This document shows, piece after piece, positions 1 to 9,559 of a stretch of 12,264 nt of DNA. Position 1 is the stretch's first letter. Each line of letters starts with the position of its first letter. This DNA comes from Ettlia oleoabundans (lineage: Eukaryota > Chlorophyta > Chlorophyceae > Chlamydomonadales): contig JAAMXP010000912.1 in the NCBI GenBank assembly GCA_019693395.1, positions 4,655-16,918 on the forward strand, given 5' to 3'. A program made the translations under genes and the position numbers. The notes under the pieces are model-generated. The model was not told the origin of the DNA. It did not search any database and was given only the letters and a program-made list of their open reading frames with translations.

Positions 1-212
1 GCAGCGAGCGGGCGGCTTTGGGAGCTATGGTAGAAACAAAGGAGAGCAAAAGCGCGCAAGGCGAGTGCGATTGCGGAGTGGTGGCAAAAGTGCGCCGCTT
101 TTTTGCTCCATCACACCACGAATAACTGACACACACTCCTGCCATCAACCTGTGAAGGCAGCCCATGCACCCCAGCCGCATCAGCAGCAGTGCAGGAGGC
201 TGAGCATCGCAC
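1..212 (-). other. SF3B3: SF3B3 intron 12 (partial), no exon visible
   Basis: Exon 12 ends in phase 2 at a GTGCGA donor just left of base 213. The minus-strand sequence from there to base 1 holds no stretch resembling the next expected SF3B3 block (the GETVEEV region). I read it as intron. Nothing else was recognised on either strand. Confidence 0.6.
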
Positions 213-3200
213 CTGAGCACCAGCGTTGCGTTTGAGAAGGACACGACGATGTACGCGTCAAACTCGTCGCCTATGCTGCGCTTGATGGTCCACACCGCAG
301 TGGGGTTGCCCGGCAGCGGGGACACAGCCATCTCTACAGGTGGGGACAGAAGGGCGGGGCATGTGGGGCGGGGTGTGAGGGGCTGTGGTTATGCACGGGG
401 AAGCAAGCCAGCACCATAACCCGCCACCACCCCCGCCAGCAGCAGCCTTATTAGCTGCTTGCAACAATCACACCAGGTTCCAGGCATGCAGCCACCTGTG
501 ACAGCCAGGCCCGGGCGCAGCACCCGCAGTGATGAGCGGGGTCCGCGCCCACAGGCGGCGTATATCTGCGGGATCTCCTCATTGGCCAGGTTGGCCACCT
601 GCGCCACGGTGGGGCCAGCACAACACAGCACAGTGCTGTCAGAGCAACGTATGGTACCGTCAAAACACCTGGAAATGCATGCTCACAAGCAGCAGGCAAG
701 AGAAGCAGGCGAAGCCGTAATGTATGCTGCCTGTTGATAGGCCTCTTAACTCTGGCCCCCACCACCCACCCCGCGTCCCCCGAACCGCCACGACCTGCCC
801 CCCCCACCCCACCCCCCCCACCCACACCTTCATGTCCAGTATGGGCGCCAGGCTGTCCAGTCGGTCCAGCAGCTCCAGATTATTCAGCGGCCGCGGCTCA
901 AAAAACACAGGCTGCACACCAGAACGTGTGCGGTGGAGGGCAAGGGAGGGGGACCAGAGAGGAGGCAGAGGCGACATCATCAGCGCGTCCTGTCACTGCT
1001 GGGCTAGCGGGCCTCAGGCCGAGCTTCTTCCAGGCTGGCACAAACATCACGCACACCGCAACGCCATGTCAGTCCACTTGTCTCTTTCCTCCGCTGCCTC
1101 TGATAGGCAAGGACAGGCAACACACTGCGATAGAGGTCGCAAAAGGCAGCCCCTGGGCATGCACCCCACCTGGAAACCCTCCTCCGTCTCCATCAGTGTG
1201 GCGCTGCTGGACTCCACGCCGCCCTCATCCTCCTCACCCAGCGACTGAATGCAGGGGTGCGGGTGGGCGAAGAAAGCGTGGTATAAGGAAGGTTTAGAGG
1301 GGCTAGGGGGCCATGGGGGAATCCTAACAAGGGGTAGGGCGGAGTGAAGTACCCTACCCTACCCTACTCTTCCCGCTGCTGCCGCGCGGCCTTCCCGGCC
1401 CACCGGCCCGCCTCCGACGCCCTTACCGCGAACTGGTAGAGCGCGTGATCTCCAAACTCGGAGGCAGCAAAGAGGAAGCCTTTGCGCATGATGCACAGCG
1501 AGTTGCAAGGGGGCAGCGTGTCAAAGTACTTGAGGCGCAGCTCTGCAGGGTAAATGTGGGGGGTGGGGGGTGGGGGCGTGGGGGGGCTGATGGATGATGG
1601 GGCAGCATTTCAAGTGAAGGATGATAATGGCGGGGGAGGGGTCGAGAGCTCGCATCAAGGCACAAAAGATGGGCGGCTCAGGACATGCCTGGCTTGACCC
1701 GCTGCGAACGCGCTCTCGCACCACTTGACAGGGCGTGCAGCAATACAGTAATGGCTGTGTTGTCCCATAGCAACGGCGGCCTGCAACCCAAACTCATCCT
1801 GCTGTTACACATCGGTCGCCCTCGCCCGCTCACCTGACACCACCCCCGTGTCCTTGTCGTAGGGCAGGCTCACGCGGTACACATCGCCATACTCACTCTG
1901 AATACACCCCGGGTGGGGGGGGGGGGAGTCGTGTGAGGGGTGCTAGTAGAGAATAAGTTACTAAAGGAAATGTTGCTAGTCCAACACCAGCATACCAGTG
2001 TCATGCATGCCTGCCTGCCATGCTGTGCATGCTTCCACCACACGCGCTGGCTCGACAACCTCCAAGACACACACACACACGGCCTCCTCCACCACCCTCA
2101 CACCTGCACAAAGATGTAGAATGCAGTCTTCTGCTTATGGGTGGTGTATGAGGTGATGAGAACGCCGCGGTCGGGGGGCAAGGATGTGCGGCGAGGTATG
2201 ACGGCACGCAGGGGCGGGTGGTCGGGCTTCTGGTAGATGAGGAAGTTCTCCGCGCACACAAGCACGCCCCCTGCACACAACAACGGGGCGGGCGGGGGTC
2301 TCAGAGGAGGACTTGGACTGTGAGGAGCAGCGAGATGTTTTTCACAGGGCCATTGCCTCATACCCATCTGACAATGAATTGATCGCTGACAACCTGGAAT
2401 GGTGGGATGCATGGAGGGCGGGCCACGGGGGACAGGAGGTCGGGACAACGTCAGGCAGGGCAGGGGGGCACGCGCACCATGCAGACTGACAGCAGGCAGG
2501 CGCAGCTGCAAGTCCCAGACAGCACTACCGCCAATCCTACGCCCAATTGCCACCACAACCACCCCAAACACACCACAACTGCCCACTTGCCACCCGCACA
2601 ATACAACGCCGCCATTTACAAACTCTGCCACAACAATTCGAGTTGAGATGTTGGCTGGTTAATGCTGAGATGCAGGCATTATTTGGTAGCAGCCACCCAG
2701 CGCGCACCTGGCCCATCGCCGCCCCCGGGCACGGGCACCAGCATGTTTGCCCCGTTGTCCACGGGCTCGCTGCTCTTGCGCACGACGTGGTTGAGCCCCA
2801 GGTCCAGCTCATACAGGGTGAGGTGCTTCTGGGCCTCGCTGGCAGCCTCGCCAGTGGGGTCCTGCGCAAGTGATGGGACACACGGAGGTGCGTGGTGAGG
2901 AAAGAGGCAAGGGCAACGGCGCCAACAAGACAGTCCACGATCAACCAGTTCCGCCACAGCCATGCATCTCAGCCCTTATCTGAAACATGCTTTTGTGCGC
3001 CCGCGCCACACACAACAGTCCCTTAAGGGGCACCACCCTGCCTAACCACCCACCGTGTCCGCCTCCGCATAGTCCAGCTCAATTGCGGCAAAGCAGGGGT
3101 TGTCAAACCCCACATCCAGCCCCGTCAGCGCAAAGCACAGGTTGCTGCCCTTGTGCGCCTCAAGGGGGGAGGAGATGGTGAGCCGCGCCTCATTGTCTCT

Positions 3201-4528
3201 GTTCAGCACATACACAAACTTGGACTTCTCCAGGGCGCCAATCATGCAGGCGCGTCCTGCGGGGTCTGCTGCCAGCAGCTCCCCCGGCACGATGCGCCTG
3301 CGGGTTGTCAAAGAATGGCAGGGTGGTGCATGGGGTGAGATACAGGCAAAAATCTCTCGCTAGGCCTAAAGCCTCTAATCCACAACAGCTGGGCTGCAAA
3401 GCAGTTGCAGTTCCCAACCCGTGCCGACTTGGTTTATGTAGCCACAACATCGCTCCACCCCCTTCCCCGCCAACCACTGTCTAGGACTCTCCCGCCCCGC
3501 AGCGCTGACGCTCGCCCACACCTGCATCCTGACTTTCCAAACGTTTCTTGGTGTATGCGTGTGAAGCTGTTCTTCTCCTGGCTGTACTGCAGGATCACAA
3601 TGCGGCCAGAGTCGGAGCCGCAGATCACATAGTCCTGGTGGCTGCCCGGGAACCTGCAAATCATGGTGCAAATGGCAGCGGCCCCATGCCATGCAGGTGA
3701 CATGAGAGTTGGTGTAGCAGGGGACATGGCATGTGCCATGTATGACTAGGTAGAGATCAGTCGTGTGCTGACCATTGCTGTCATTCCTACAAGGAATGTG
3801 GTCGGGGTGAGCCTCTGCCTGTGCGATGCTGCTGCCAGCTACTGGCAAAGCTGCAGCAGGCCTGGCATTCTGCTGCCGCAGTTGGCGTGGCTCTGGTGCT
3901 ATCAAAACCCATGCTGCTTGAAATCTAGCATGCCAGCATTCCACATTTGCCCGCTGCTTATGCCCTGCCACACCATGACTGCAGCCACCGAGTCGCTGCA
4001 TCCGCTGTCACTGCCGCCAAGGCTGCCACAACTGCTGAGGCTATCATGGCCACATTATAGGGACTACTGAGTTTGGGGCTTGCAGTGCCCAGTCGTCTCT
4101 CCTGCACAGCCGCGCACCTGAATGGGAGGAGGGAGCGTATGACTCCAAACACCTCGGTGCTGTGTATGACCTGCACCTTGCCCGAGTCATCAGGCCGCAG
4201 CAGCTCGAGCACCCTGCCCCGCGCCACCACCAACTCCTGCATCTTTGGCGCTGTGAAGCTGCCAAAGATAGCGGTCTGCAGGGAAGCGAGACAAGGAAAT
4301 GAAAGAGTGTTTGAGGGCGGCTGAGAGGCGGGAGGGACCCTGCCGGTCTGGCAGGTGCAATGCCGGAAAATACTGCTGCGCTTGCCACCCTGCACCTTTT
4401 GCGACGCTGTAGCAACTTTCCAGCATATGAAAATGCGGCTTGGTGCACCCCGCGATCCCCACGTCGGGAAGCAGTGTACTTACGGTGATGGCGCTGGGCC
4501 GGCTGAGGGTAAGGTTGTACAGGTGCAT
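213..4528 (-). CDS. SF3B3: Splicing factor 3B subunit 3 (SF3b130/SAP130), N-terminal 487 codons, 3' end cut off by the window edge
   Basis: This is a subunit of the U2 snRNP SF3b complex, a WD40-like multi-propeller scaffold that helps recognise the branch site in the nucleus. Twelve exons read on the minus strand: 4528-4484, 4275-4118, 3653-3522, 3297-3054, 2861-2708, 2270-2104, 1897-1834, 1542-1427, 1244-1170, 911-828, 598-496 and 333-213. All have GT-AG borders and consistent phases. The start MHLYNLTL matches the family start MFLYNLTL. Family blocks appear in order: [126 protein letters not shown] and [18 protein letters not shown]. The family is about 1200 residues long, so roughly 40% is present. 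The next exon lies left of base 1. Within this MMS1_N region (first beta-propellers) no residue block is missing. Confidence 0.96.
798..823 (-). other. G-quadruplex-like tract directly downstream of the SF3B3 exon 10 donor
   Basis: On the minus (sense) strand four G runs of 3, 8, 4 and 8 bases are separated by single T residues. They begin four bases after the exon 10/intron 10 junction at 828/827. The pattern fits the G3+N1-7 quadruplex rule with one-base loops, the most stable loop class. That it forms in the pre-mRNA is inferred. Confidence 0.5.
1558..1586 (+). other. G-run cluster on the plus strand (C-rich tract of SF3B3 intron 7)
   Basis: G runs of 6, 6, 5 and 7 are separated by T, T and CGT, which meets the quadruplex rule on the plus strand, the template strand for SF3B3. 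In the transcript this is a C-rich stretch about 16 nt upstream of the exon 8 acceptor, so it doubles as the polypyrimidine tract. Confidence 0.45.
1911..1926 (+). repeat. G homopolymer tract, C12 polypyrimidine tract of SF3B3 intron 6
   Basis: Twelve consecutive G (1915-1926) follow GGGT on the plus strand. In the SF3B3 transcript this is a run of C just upstream of the exon 7 acceptor, taking the place of the usual U-rich tract. Confidence 0.6.
2067..2080. repeat. (AC)7 microsatellite in SF3B3 intron 6
   Basis: Seven uninterrupted AC dinucleotides lie about 24 nt from the exon 6 donor at 2103. This is a short simple repeat with no sign of function. Confidence 0.7.
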
Positions 4529-4828
4529 TATGCTACTTTTACGCTGTCCGTGGCGGTGCCAAGCTCCCCTCTAAACGCGCCGCCCCATCAAGCTACTCAG
4601 CAGGGGAGCAAACAACTGGAAGGGGGACAACAGATGAATAATACGAAGGATCGAAGGTAACGATCGTGCGCCATGTCAACTTGCCGTCCAGCGGAGCAAC
4701 CCTGCCGTGCTGTCGCCAATCGGAGTGGTGCCATTGGCGCACTGCGCTTGATCAAGGTGATCATCATGTCTGGCATTCCTGTTTGAGACTATAGATACAT
4801 CGACTGAGGCTCATTCAGCCGGCAAACA
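4529..4828. promoter_or_regulatory. Head-to-head intergenic region, probable bidirectional promoter of SF3B3 and GrpE
   Basis: The two start codons, minus-strand 4528 and plus-strand 4829, face away from each other across exactly 300 bp, so both 5'UTRs and both promoters must fit here. Visible elements are CGCCAAT (4714-4720) and its inverse ATTGGCG (4733-4739); the short inverted repeat GATCG (4649-4653) / CGATC (4661-4665); two TGATCA palindromes (4749-4754 and 4758-4763); and an AT-rich CTATAGATA at 4789-4797, about 32 nt before the GrpE ATG. No coding region was recognised. Transcription start sites cannot be placed from sequence alone. Confidence 0.7.
4714..4739. promoter_or_regulatory. 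Inverted pair of CCAAT boxes (CGCCAAT / ATTGGCG)
   Basis: A perfect inverted repeat with 7-bp arms at 4714-4720 and 4733-4739 and a 12-bp spacer gives one CCAAT box on each strand. CCAAT (NF-Y) boxes are typical of divergent promoters, and this pair lies between two divergent start codons. ATTGGCGC also resembles an E2F half-site. Binding by either factor is inferred. Confidence 0.5.
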
Positions 4829-6859
4829 ATGCGGATTTACACTGCTCTGCTAAGAGCACGCCTTTGCGTCGAGTCTGGAGCTTCTGCAGGGCTACTGCCA
4901 TTGGGTCATAGCCTGCGAAAAGCCGCTGTGAGTGGGCGCGGTTCTCGGGCATGCGGGGAGGCGCAGAACCCCCCTTGAACCTTGTTTTCAAGCACCCATC
5001 CTTCCCTCCTCGTGCAGGCGCCTCTTTCCACAGGTTTGGCACCGACGAGCAACACCGGAGGCGTCTGGAGGTTTGGGTTCTCGTCATCTAGCGCCCAGAA
5101 AGGGGCAGCTGACGCCGATGGCAAGGCGTCGGCGGCAGAGCAGCCGCCGGCAGCAGCGGGGGAGGAGCAGCAGCAGCAACTGCAGCAGGAAGAAGTTCAG
5201 CAGGCAGATGCAGCAGCGGGTATGACTCCTGAACAGCTTTTGCAGGCGTACCGAGAAACCAGCGAGGCCCTGGAGAGCGAGCGCAAGCGGGTGAGCTGCT
5301 TCCTCTACCACCATGGCTTAGGGCGGGGGCCTGGCGAATAGACATCAGGTTCATCATGTGCAATTTGTTTGCCTAAAATGCTGTGGGTGATCCATTGTTT
5401 TTGGGCGCAGTGCAGCCTATGCTTGATCCCATGCTGCCCACGCTCCTGCTGCTCCCAACTGCCTGGCCCTCACCCTGCCTGCCCTGATGGCAGGCTGAGG
5501 ACCTGCGCGACAAGCTGTTACGCACGCTAGCTGACATGGAGAACCTGCGAGACCGCACAACGCGTGTCACTGCTGAAACTAAACAGTTTGCGGTGCAGGT
5601 GTGTATGTGGTTAGGTTTTACTGGGAGCCACCTGCTGTTGGTGCCAGTGGTCGCGGCCGGCCCCCACCCCCTCCCCCGCGCCCCGCCCGTTGACCTGTTG
5701 CCATTCCCGTCGGATCTACCTGTTCAGGGCGTTATCACTCATGCGCGCATGAAACAAGATCCATGGTTATGCAAGCTCACCTCTGCTAAATTTCACCCCG
5801 TTCCCTCTCATAGCTCACATGTACGACTTTTCTTATCACCTCACACAGGGCCTAGTCAAGAACTTGTTGGAGGTGGCGGACAACCTTGAGCGAGCAGCAG
5901 GCAGCGTGCCGGCTGAGGAGGTTGACGAGGGCAGCGAAATAGATCGAGACCGAGCCCTCAAGCTGCTGCGCAGCCTGCGGGAGGGTGTGCTCATGACAGA
6001 TGCGGTACTTTTAAAGGTGGGTGACCACGCGGACCAGGCGGCCTACATAGAAACAGAGGAACATGGGGCTGGGAACACTGCCAGGACTGATGAGGTGGCT
6101 GTGGCTGGGCCTGCCCTGCCCTGCTGCTCACCCAATTGTCTGCTGGATGCACCTCTCTTTCATTATTGCTCTCTCCCTTCACCTCTGCTGGGTGCTCCTT
6201 GCTCCTGCCTGTCCCATACTGCCATTGTTTTGTATCCTCCTCGTTTTTGACCCCACCCTGCCTGCCCTGTCCCATCTAACCGTGGCAGGTGCTGGCCAAG
6301 GAGGGCGTGACGCGGTACGACCCCCTGGGAGACAAGTTTGATCCAAACCTGCACAACGCGCTGTTCCAGGTGCCGGATGCCACCAAGGACCCGGGCACCG
6401 TGGCAGTGGTGGTGAAGGTGCGTGGACACGCTGCGGGTTGCTGGGGATTGTCATCACAGTGTTGTCAAGCTGTGCCTGTGCCTTGCCTGTGCCATTTCTT
6501 GCTACTGCCCACATAACATAACGCCCACCCTTGCCCACCAGCTGCAGCTGCAACCCGACCTGCCCAAACACCTCACTTTCTGCACATCTGCGCTGCCGTT
6601 TTTGCGTACATCCTTGTTGCAGCGGGGGTACACTTTGAATGAGCGTGTAGTGCGGGCAGCAGAGGTCGGCGTCACTCGCGCTGCCGAGTAGCGGCACCAC
6701 TTGCGCCCCCGCCCTTATGTGGCTGCTTCCATGCAGAAAGGATATCTGCTTAATGGCCGCGTCGTACGAGCGGCAGACATAGGCGTAGCGCAGTCTCCAA
6801 CTGAGCCACCAACTGAGCGAGAGGGCAGTGCCATATACGATGTCGGTGGCAGCCCCTAG
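4829..6859 (+). CDS. MGE1: Mitochondrial GrpE (Mge1), nucleotide-exchange factor of mitochondrial Hsp70
   Basis: GrpE dimers release ADP from Hsp70 and so drive protein import and folding in the mitochondrial matrix. Shared exons are 4829-4927, 5018-5290, 5494-5598, 5849-6016 and 6289-6417, all phase 0, joined to one of two last exons (6623-6691 or 6737-6859). This gives 280 or 298 residues. The start MRIYTALLRARLC is Arg-rich, lacks acids, and looks like a mitochondrial presequence. Residues about 60-100 are Ala/Gln-rich linker. From residue 102 comes the long dimerising helix (MTPEQLLQAYRETSEALE, LADMENLRDRTTR). Then come FAVQ-GLVKNLLEVADNLERA, LREGVLMTDAVLLK, and the beta domain YDPLGDKFDPNLHNALFQV with PGTVAVVVK. 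The pattern is closer to plant mitochondrial Mge1 than to plastid CGE1. The ATG is the first in frame. A gene symbol by homology only. Confidence 0.94.
6623..6691 (+). other. MGE1: GrpE alternative last exon A (22 codons plus stop)
   Basis: After the acceptor TTGTTGCAG the exon reads RGYTLNERVVRAAEVGV and five more residues to TAG. It joins exon 5 (ending PGTVAVVVK) in phase 0 and completes the GrpE beta domain, in the style of plant mitochondrial homologues (GYMLHDRVIRPAEVGV). Its reading frame is open back to 6422, but the bases before the acceptor do not look like GrpE. Use of this exon excludes exon B because it carries its own stop. No TGTAA motif was seen between it and exon B, so a specific poly(A) site for this form is not apparent. 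Confidence 0.8.
6737..6859 (+). other. MGE1: GrpE alternative last exon B (40 codons plus stop)
   Basis: After the acceptor TTCCATGCAG the exon reads KGYLLNGRVVRAADIGVA and then a 22-residue tail rich in Pro, Glu, Thr and Gly, ending in TAG. It also joins exon 5 in phase 0. The first 18 codons match exon A at 12 amino acids, while 9 of those 12 codons differ at synonymous positions. It lies just upstream of the only visible TGTAA signals, so this form has the clearer 3' end. The start KGYLLNGR is close to bacterial GrpE (KGYTLNGR). Confidence 0.82.
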
Positions 6860-6953
6860 TCAACACGGTGTTGACCACTAGGACCCTTACAGTTGAGAGC
6901 GTCTGAACAATTCATTGAGCACAGAATGCGTTTGCTTCATGATTAGTAGGCTC

Positions 6954-6964
6954 TGTAACTGTAA
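6954..6964 (+). terminator. Two TGTAA polyadenylation signals for GrpE
   Basis: TGTAA occurs at 6954-6958 and again at 6960-6964, 95-105 nt after the exon B stop codon. TGTAA is the chlorophyte equivalent of AATAAA. The position is right for the GrpE 3'UTR. Confidence 0.75.
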
Positions 6965-7089
6965 CACCATCAAGGCAGATACCACTGCAACCGATCAGCA
7001 CATGCTGGCAGCGCTGACCTTGCGACTGCTACCTGGCTGAAACCCACCTGCAGCCCAAGGTCAGCGGTGCACCTTTCTGTTTATTTGAC
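6965..7089 (+). promoter_or_regulatory. Short intergenic/5' region upstream of the CBM25-phosphatase gene
   Basis: Only about 125 nt separate the GrpE poly(A) motifs from the proposed start at 7090, so promoter and 5'UTR are compact. A 12-codon open frame with its own ATG and TGA (7002-7040) could be an upstream ORF if it is transcribed. No clear TATA box was seen. Confidence 0.35.
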
Positions 7090-9515
7090 ATGTTGATCGT
7101 CATGCTAGCGCTTCAACCCCAGCAGTCTCACCCGTTCAAGCGGAGCCCTGCGCCGCGGCAGGCCTCGTGCACAGCAGTCTCCAGGCATCAAAGGAGGGCG
7201 CAGGTTGGTGCCAACAACATGAATTGGTGATCAGCAGCGTTTGCGGTTCCACAGCGCTGGCTAAGGCTGAAGCCCTCCTGGTACGCAGGGGTTGGAACCC
7301 AACCCGCAGCAGCAGCACGCTTCAGTGCAACTCACCGACTATATGTCAGCGCTTCATCAGGACCACTCCGCGGCGCTTAATGGCCACGGCGCTGCCGCCG
7401 CGTCTTGTGGAGCACTGCCGCCAGTCGCACCCGCTACACTGCAGGTGGGCCTAGGTAGTTGCCAAACCGATAATGCACGATGAGCATGCCTCCATATATG
7501 GGACTGCTGCGTTTTCCAGTTGTTGCATGTACAAGCGGGGTGTTGACCACCAGACTCGTAGTAATGATCTTGGGCACCACTGCACCCGTGCGCAGCTTCA
7601 CTACCAGACATCTTGGGAGCAGCCCATCCTGCACAGTTCCATCAATGGTGGCGAGTGGACAAGTGTTCCAATGCGGCAGGCGAGTGACTTTACAGAGCCG
7701 CTCGCAGGAGTGCTGGCATGTCGGATCACACACCTGCCTGCTTGTCTCTGCCTGCATGCCAGACCTGTGCACGCACCACACTTCTCGCGTGGCTACAGGT
7801 GGTGTCTGGCGGCAATTGGTGGGAGGCAGCAAACATCCATCTCAATGCCGCCGCAGCCTTGACCGCCGCTAGCAGCAATGGCAGCAGCAGCGGAACTCCT
7901 CTTCTTGAGTTTGTGCTCACAGATGGGCAGAACAACTGGGACAAGGCAGCTGACGGCCTCAACTACCACATCACCGCCCCAGGGCGCTGGTATCTGCGGG
8001 ATGGGCAGCTGGGTGTGGCAACGGCACCCGCCGTGCTTGTGTGCAGGTATGCGGCTGTTTACGTGCTGTCATGGGCTGTTATGCCTGCGGACACACACTT
8101 CTGTTGCCCACCTACTACTGTCATATGCTGCAGCGATTTAGATGACACACTGATAGGCGATGACGAGGCAACGGCACAGTTCACGGACTGGTGGCGGGCG
8201 GAGGCGGTTCCATCGGGAGGGCGGCTGGTGGCCAACACAGGCAGGAGTTTGGACCTGTTCCAGCGGCTGCTTGACGAGAAGGGGCATTGCATGGCAGAAC
8301 CAGACATGTTGATATCATCGATAGGCACACGCGTCTATTACAAGTGAGGCTCAGTGTCAGGGCGTGATGAGCCATTGGTTGTGCCTCGCTGTCAAGGAGA
8401 AGCCGGAGGGAAGTCTTGTCAATTCAAAGAGCCTATCATCTCGCCTCCTTGCCTGCTGCTGCCGTCATTGTTGGTGTCATTTGTTTCCGACTTCTTTCGC
8501 CTTGCCGGCTGCAATGCAGGCGTGGGTGGCGGTGGGTTGAAGATGAGGGGTACACCGCCTCCCTTGGTCAGGGCTGGCAGCTTGAAGCAGTGAGGGAGGC
8601 TTGTTACAAGGCGCTGGCGAAGGTCGGCAAGGATGCCATGCACTTCAGGTGGGTTGGGGCAGGGCACTGGGGCAACCACATGCGTTGCCAGCCAGTGGCA
8701 CCGGGGCGCCGTCAACCAGCCTTGCTGTCCCCAAATGTCTGAGCAACTCTCCTAGTTGCCTCTTTCTCATGCCTCGCTTTTTCTTATGAACCCCACCGGG
8801 CAGGCCGCCCTCTGAGATGTCTGAGCACAAGGTGACCTGCGGGGTGCGTGTGGATGTGCTGGAGGGGGTGCTGGCAGACATCTCTAGCGACCTGGCTGAG
8901 GAGCGCGTGCAGCACCGCGTGGTGGTCAGCGGCAGCGGGGACTGGCGCTTTGTGGACCTTGTGCCGCGCGAGGCCGGGAAGCTGCAGGTGCGCACGGTGG
9001 GAGCCAGCGGGGTGCGGTTTGGTGGGGTGAAGTTGCGAAACTTGTGGAGTGTACAAGAATGGTAGCAGGGCGTGGCTTGCAAGTAATCACCGCAGGCTTG
9101 GGGGGGGGGGGTAGTGTTGTTCGCCACCACCGGAACTCCTGAGTTGAAAGCCTGCCAACTGTGGCAGTTCGCGTGCCCGTCCCATTCACTGTTGCTTGGG
9201 CTATTCCTGATGCCCAAAGCAAATGTGCGCCTTGCCCTGCATGCATGCAGGCGCTCGAGTATGCTCGGCGTAAGCTGGGCTTTGCAGCGGAACAGACTGT
9301 GGCCTGTGGCGACTCTGGCAACGACATTGACATGTTGGAAGGGGCCCATCAGTCCATCGTGGTAGGAAATGCGCACCCGGTGCTGCTGGAGTGGTGAGTG
9401 AAGGGCGATGAAGGCGCTCCTCACCATGGTATCTACGTAAGGCTGGGTTGGGCCGCTCCTTGCAACTCCAGCTGTTCCGCACAGTCAATCCTCAAAGTGC
9501 ACTAGGTGGGGACCG

Positions 9516-9559
<44 letters not shown>

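Noticed and set aside
734..1297. 187- and 174-codon open frames on the plus strand opposite SF3B3 exons 9-10
   Set aside because: They are Pro/His-rich translations of C-rich introns and of the antisense of SF3B3 exons. No start context or domain.
1351..1366. Three tandem ACCCT units resembling a telomere-like repeat
   Set aside because: Only three units, inside SF3B3 intron 8, and not the algal/plant telomere unit CCCTAAA. Treated as a chance simple repeat.
5405..5493. Possible extra exon in GrpE intron 2
   Set aside because: No frame here joins in phase with GrpE-like residues, and exons 2 and 3 already give a continuous helix (ESERKR-AEDLRDKLL).
5640..5700. C-rich tract in GrpE intron 3 as a possible structural element
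   Set aside because: The C runs are irregular and the stretch is explained by general GC bias of introns in this window.
6179..6700. 173-codon open frame on the minus strand opposite GrpE exons 5 and 6A
   Set aside because: It is a shadow of the GrpE coding frame with low-complexity Pro/Gln/Arg content and no family resemblance.
8645..9427. Long open frame on the minus strand (260 codons) across phosphatase exons 7-8
   Set aside because: It lies opposite well-supported HAD exons, has no recognisable domain, and is the usual mirror frame of GC-rich codons.
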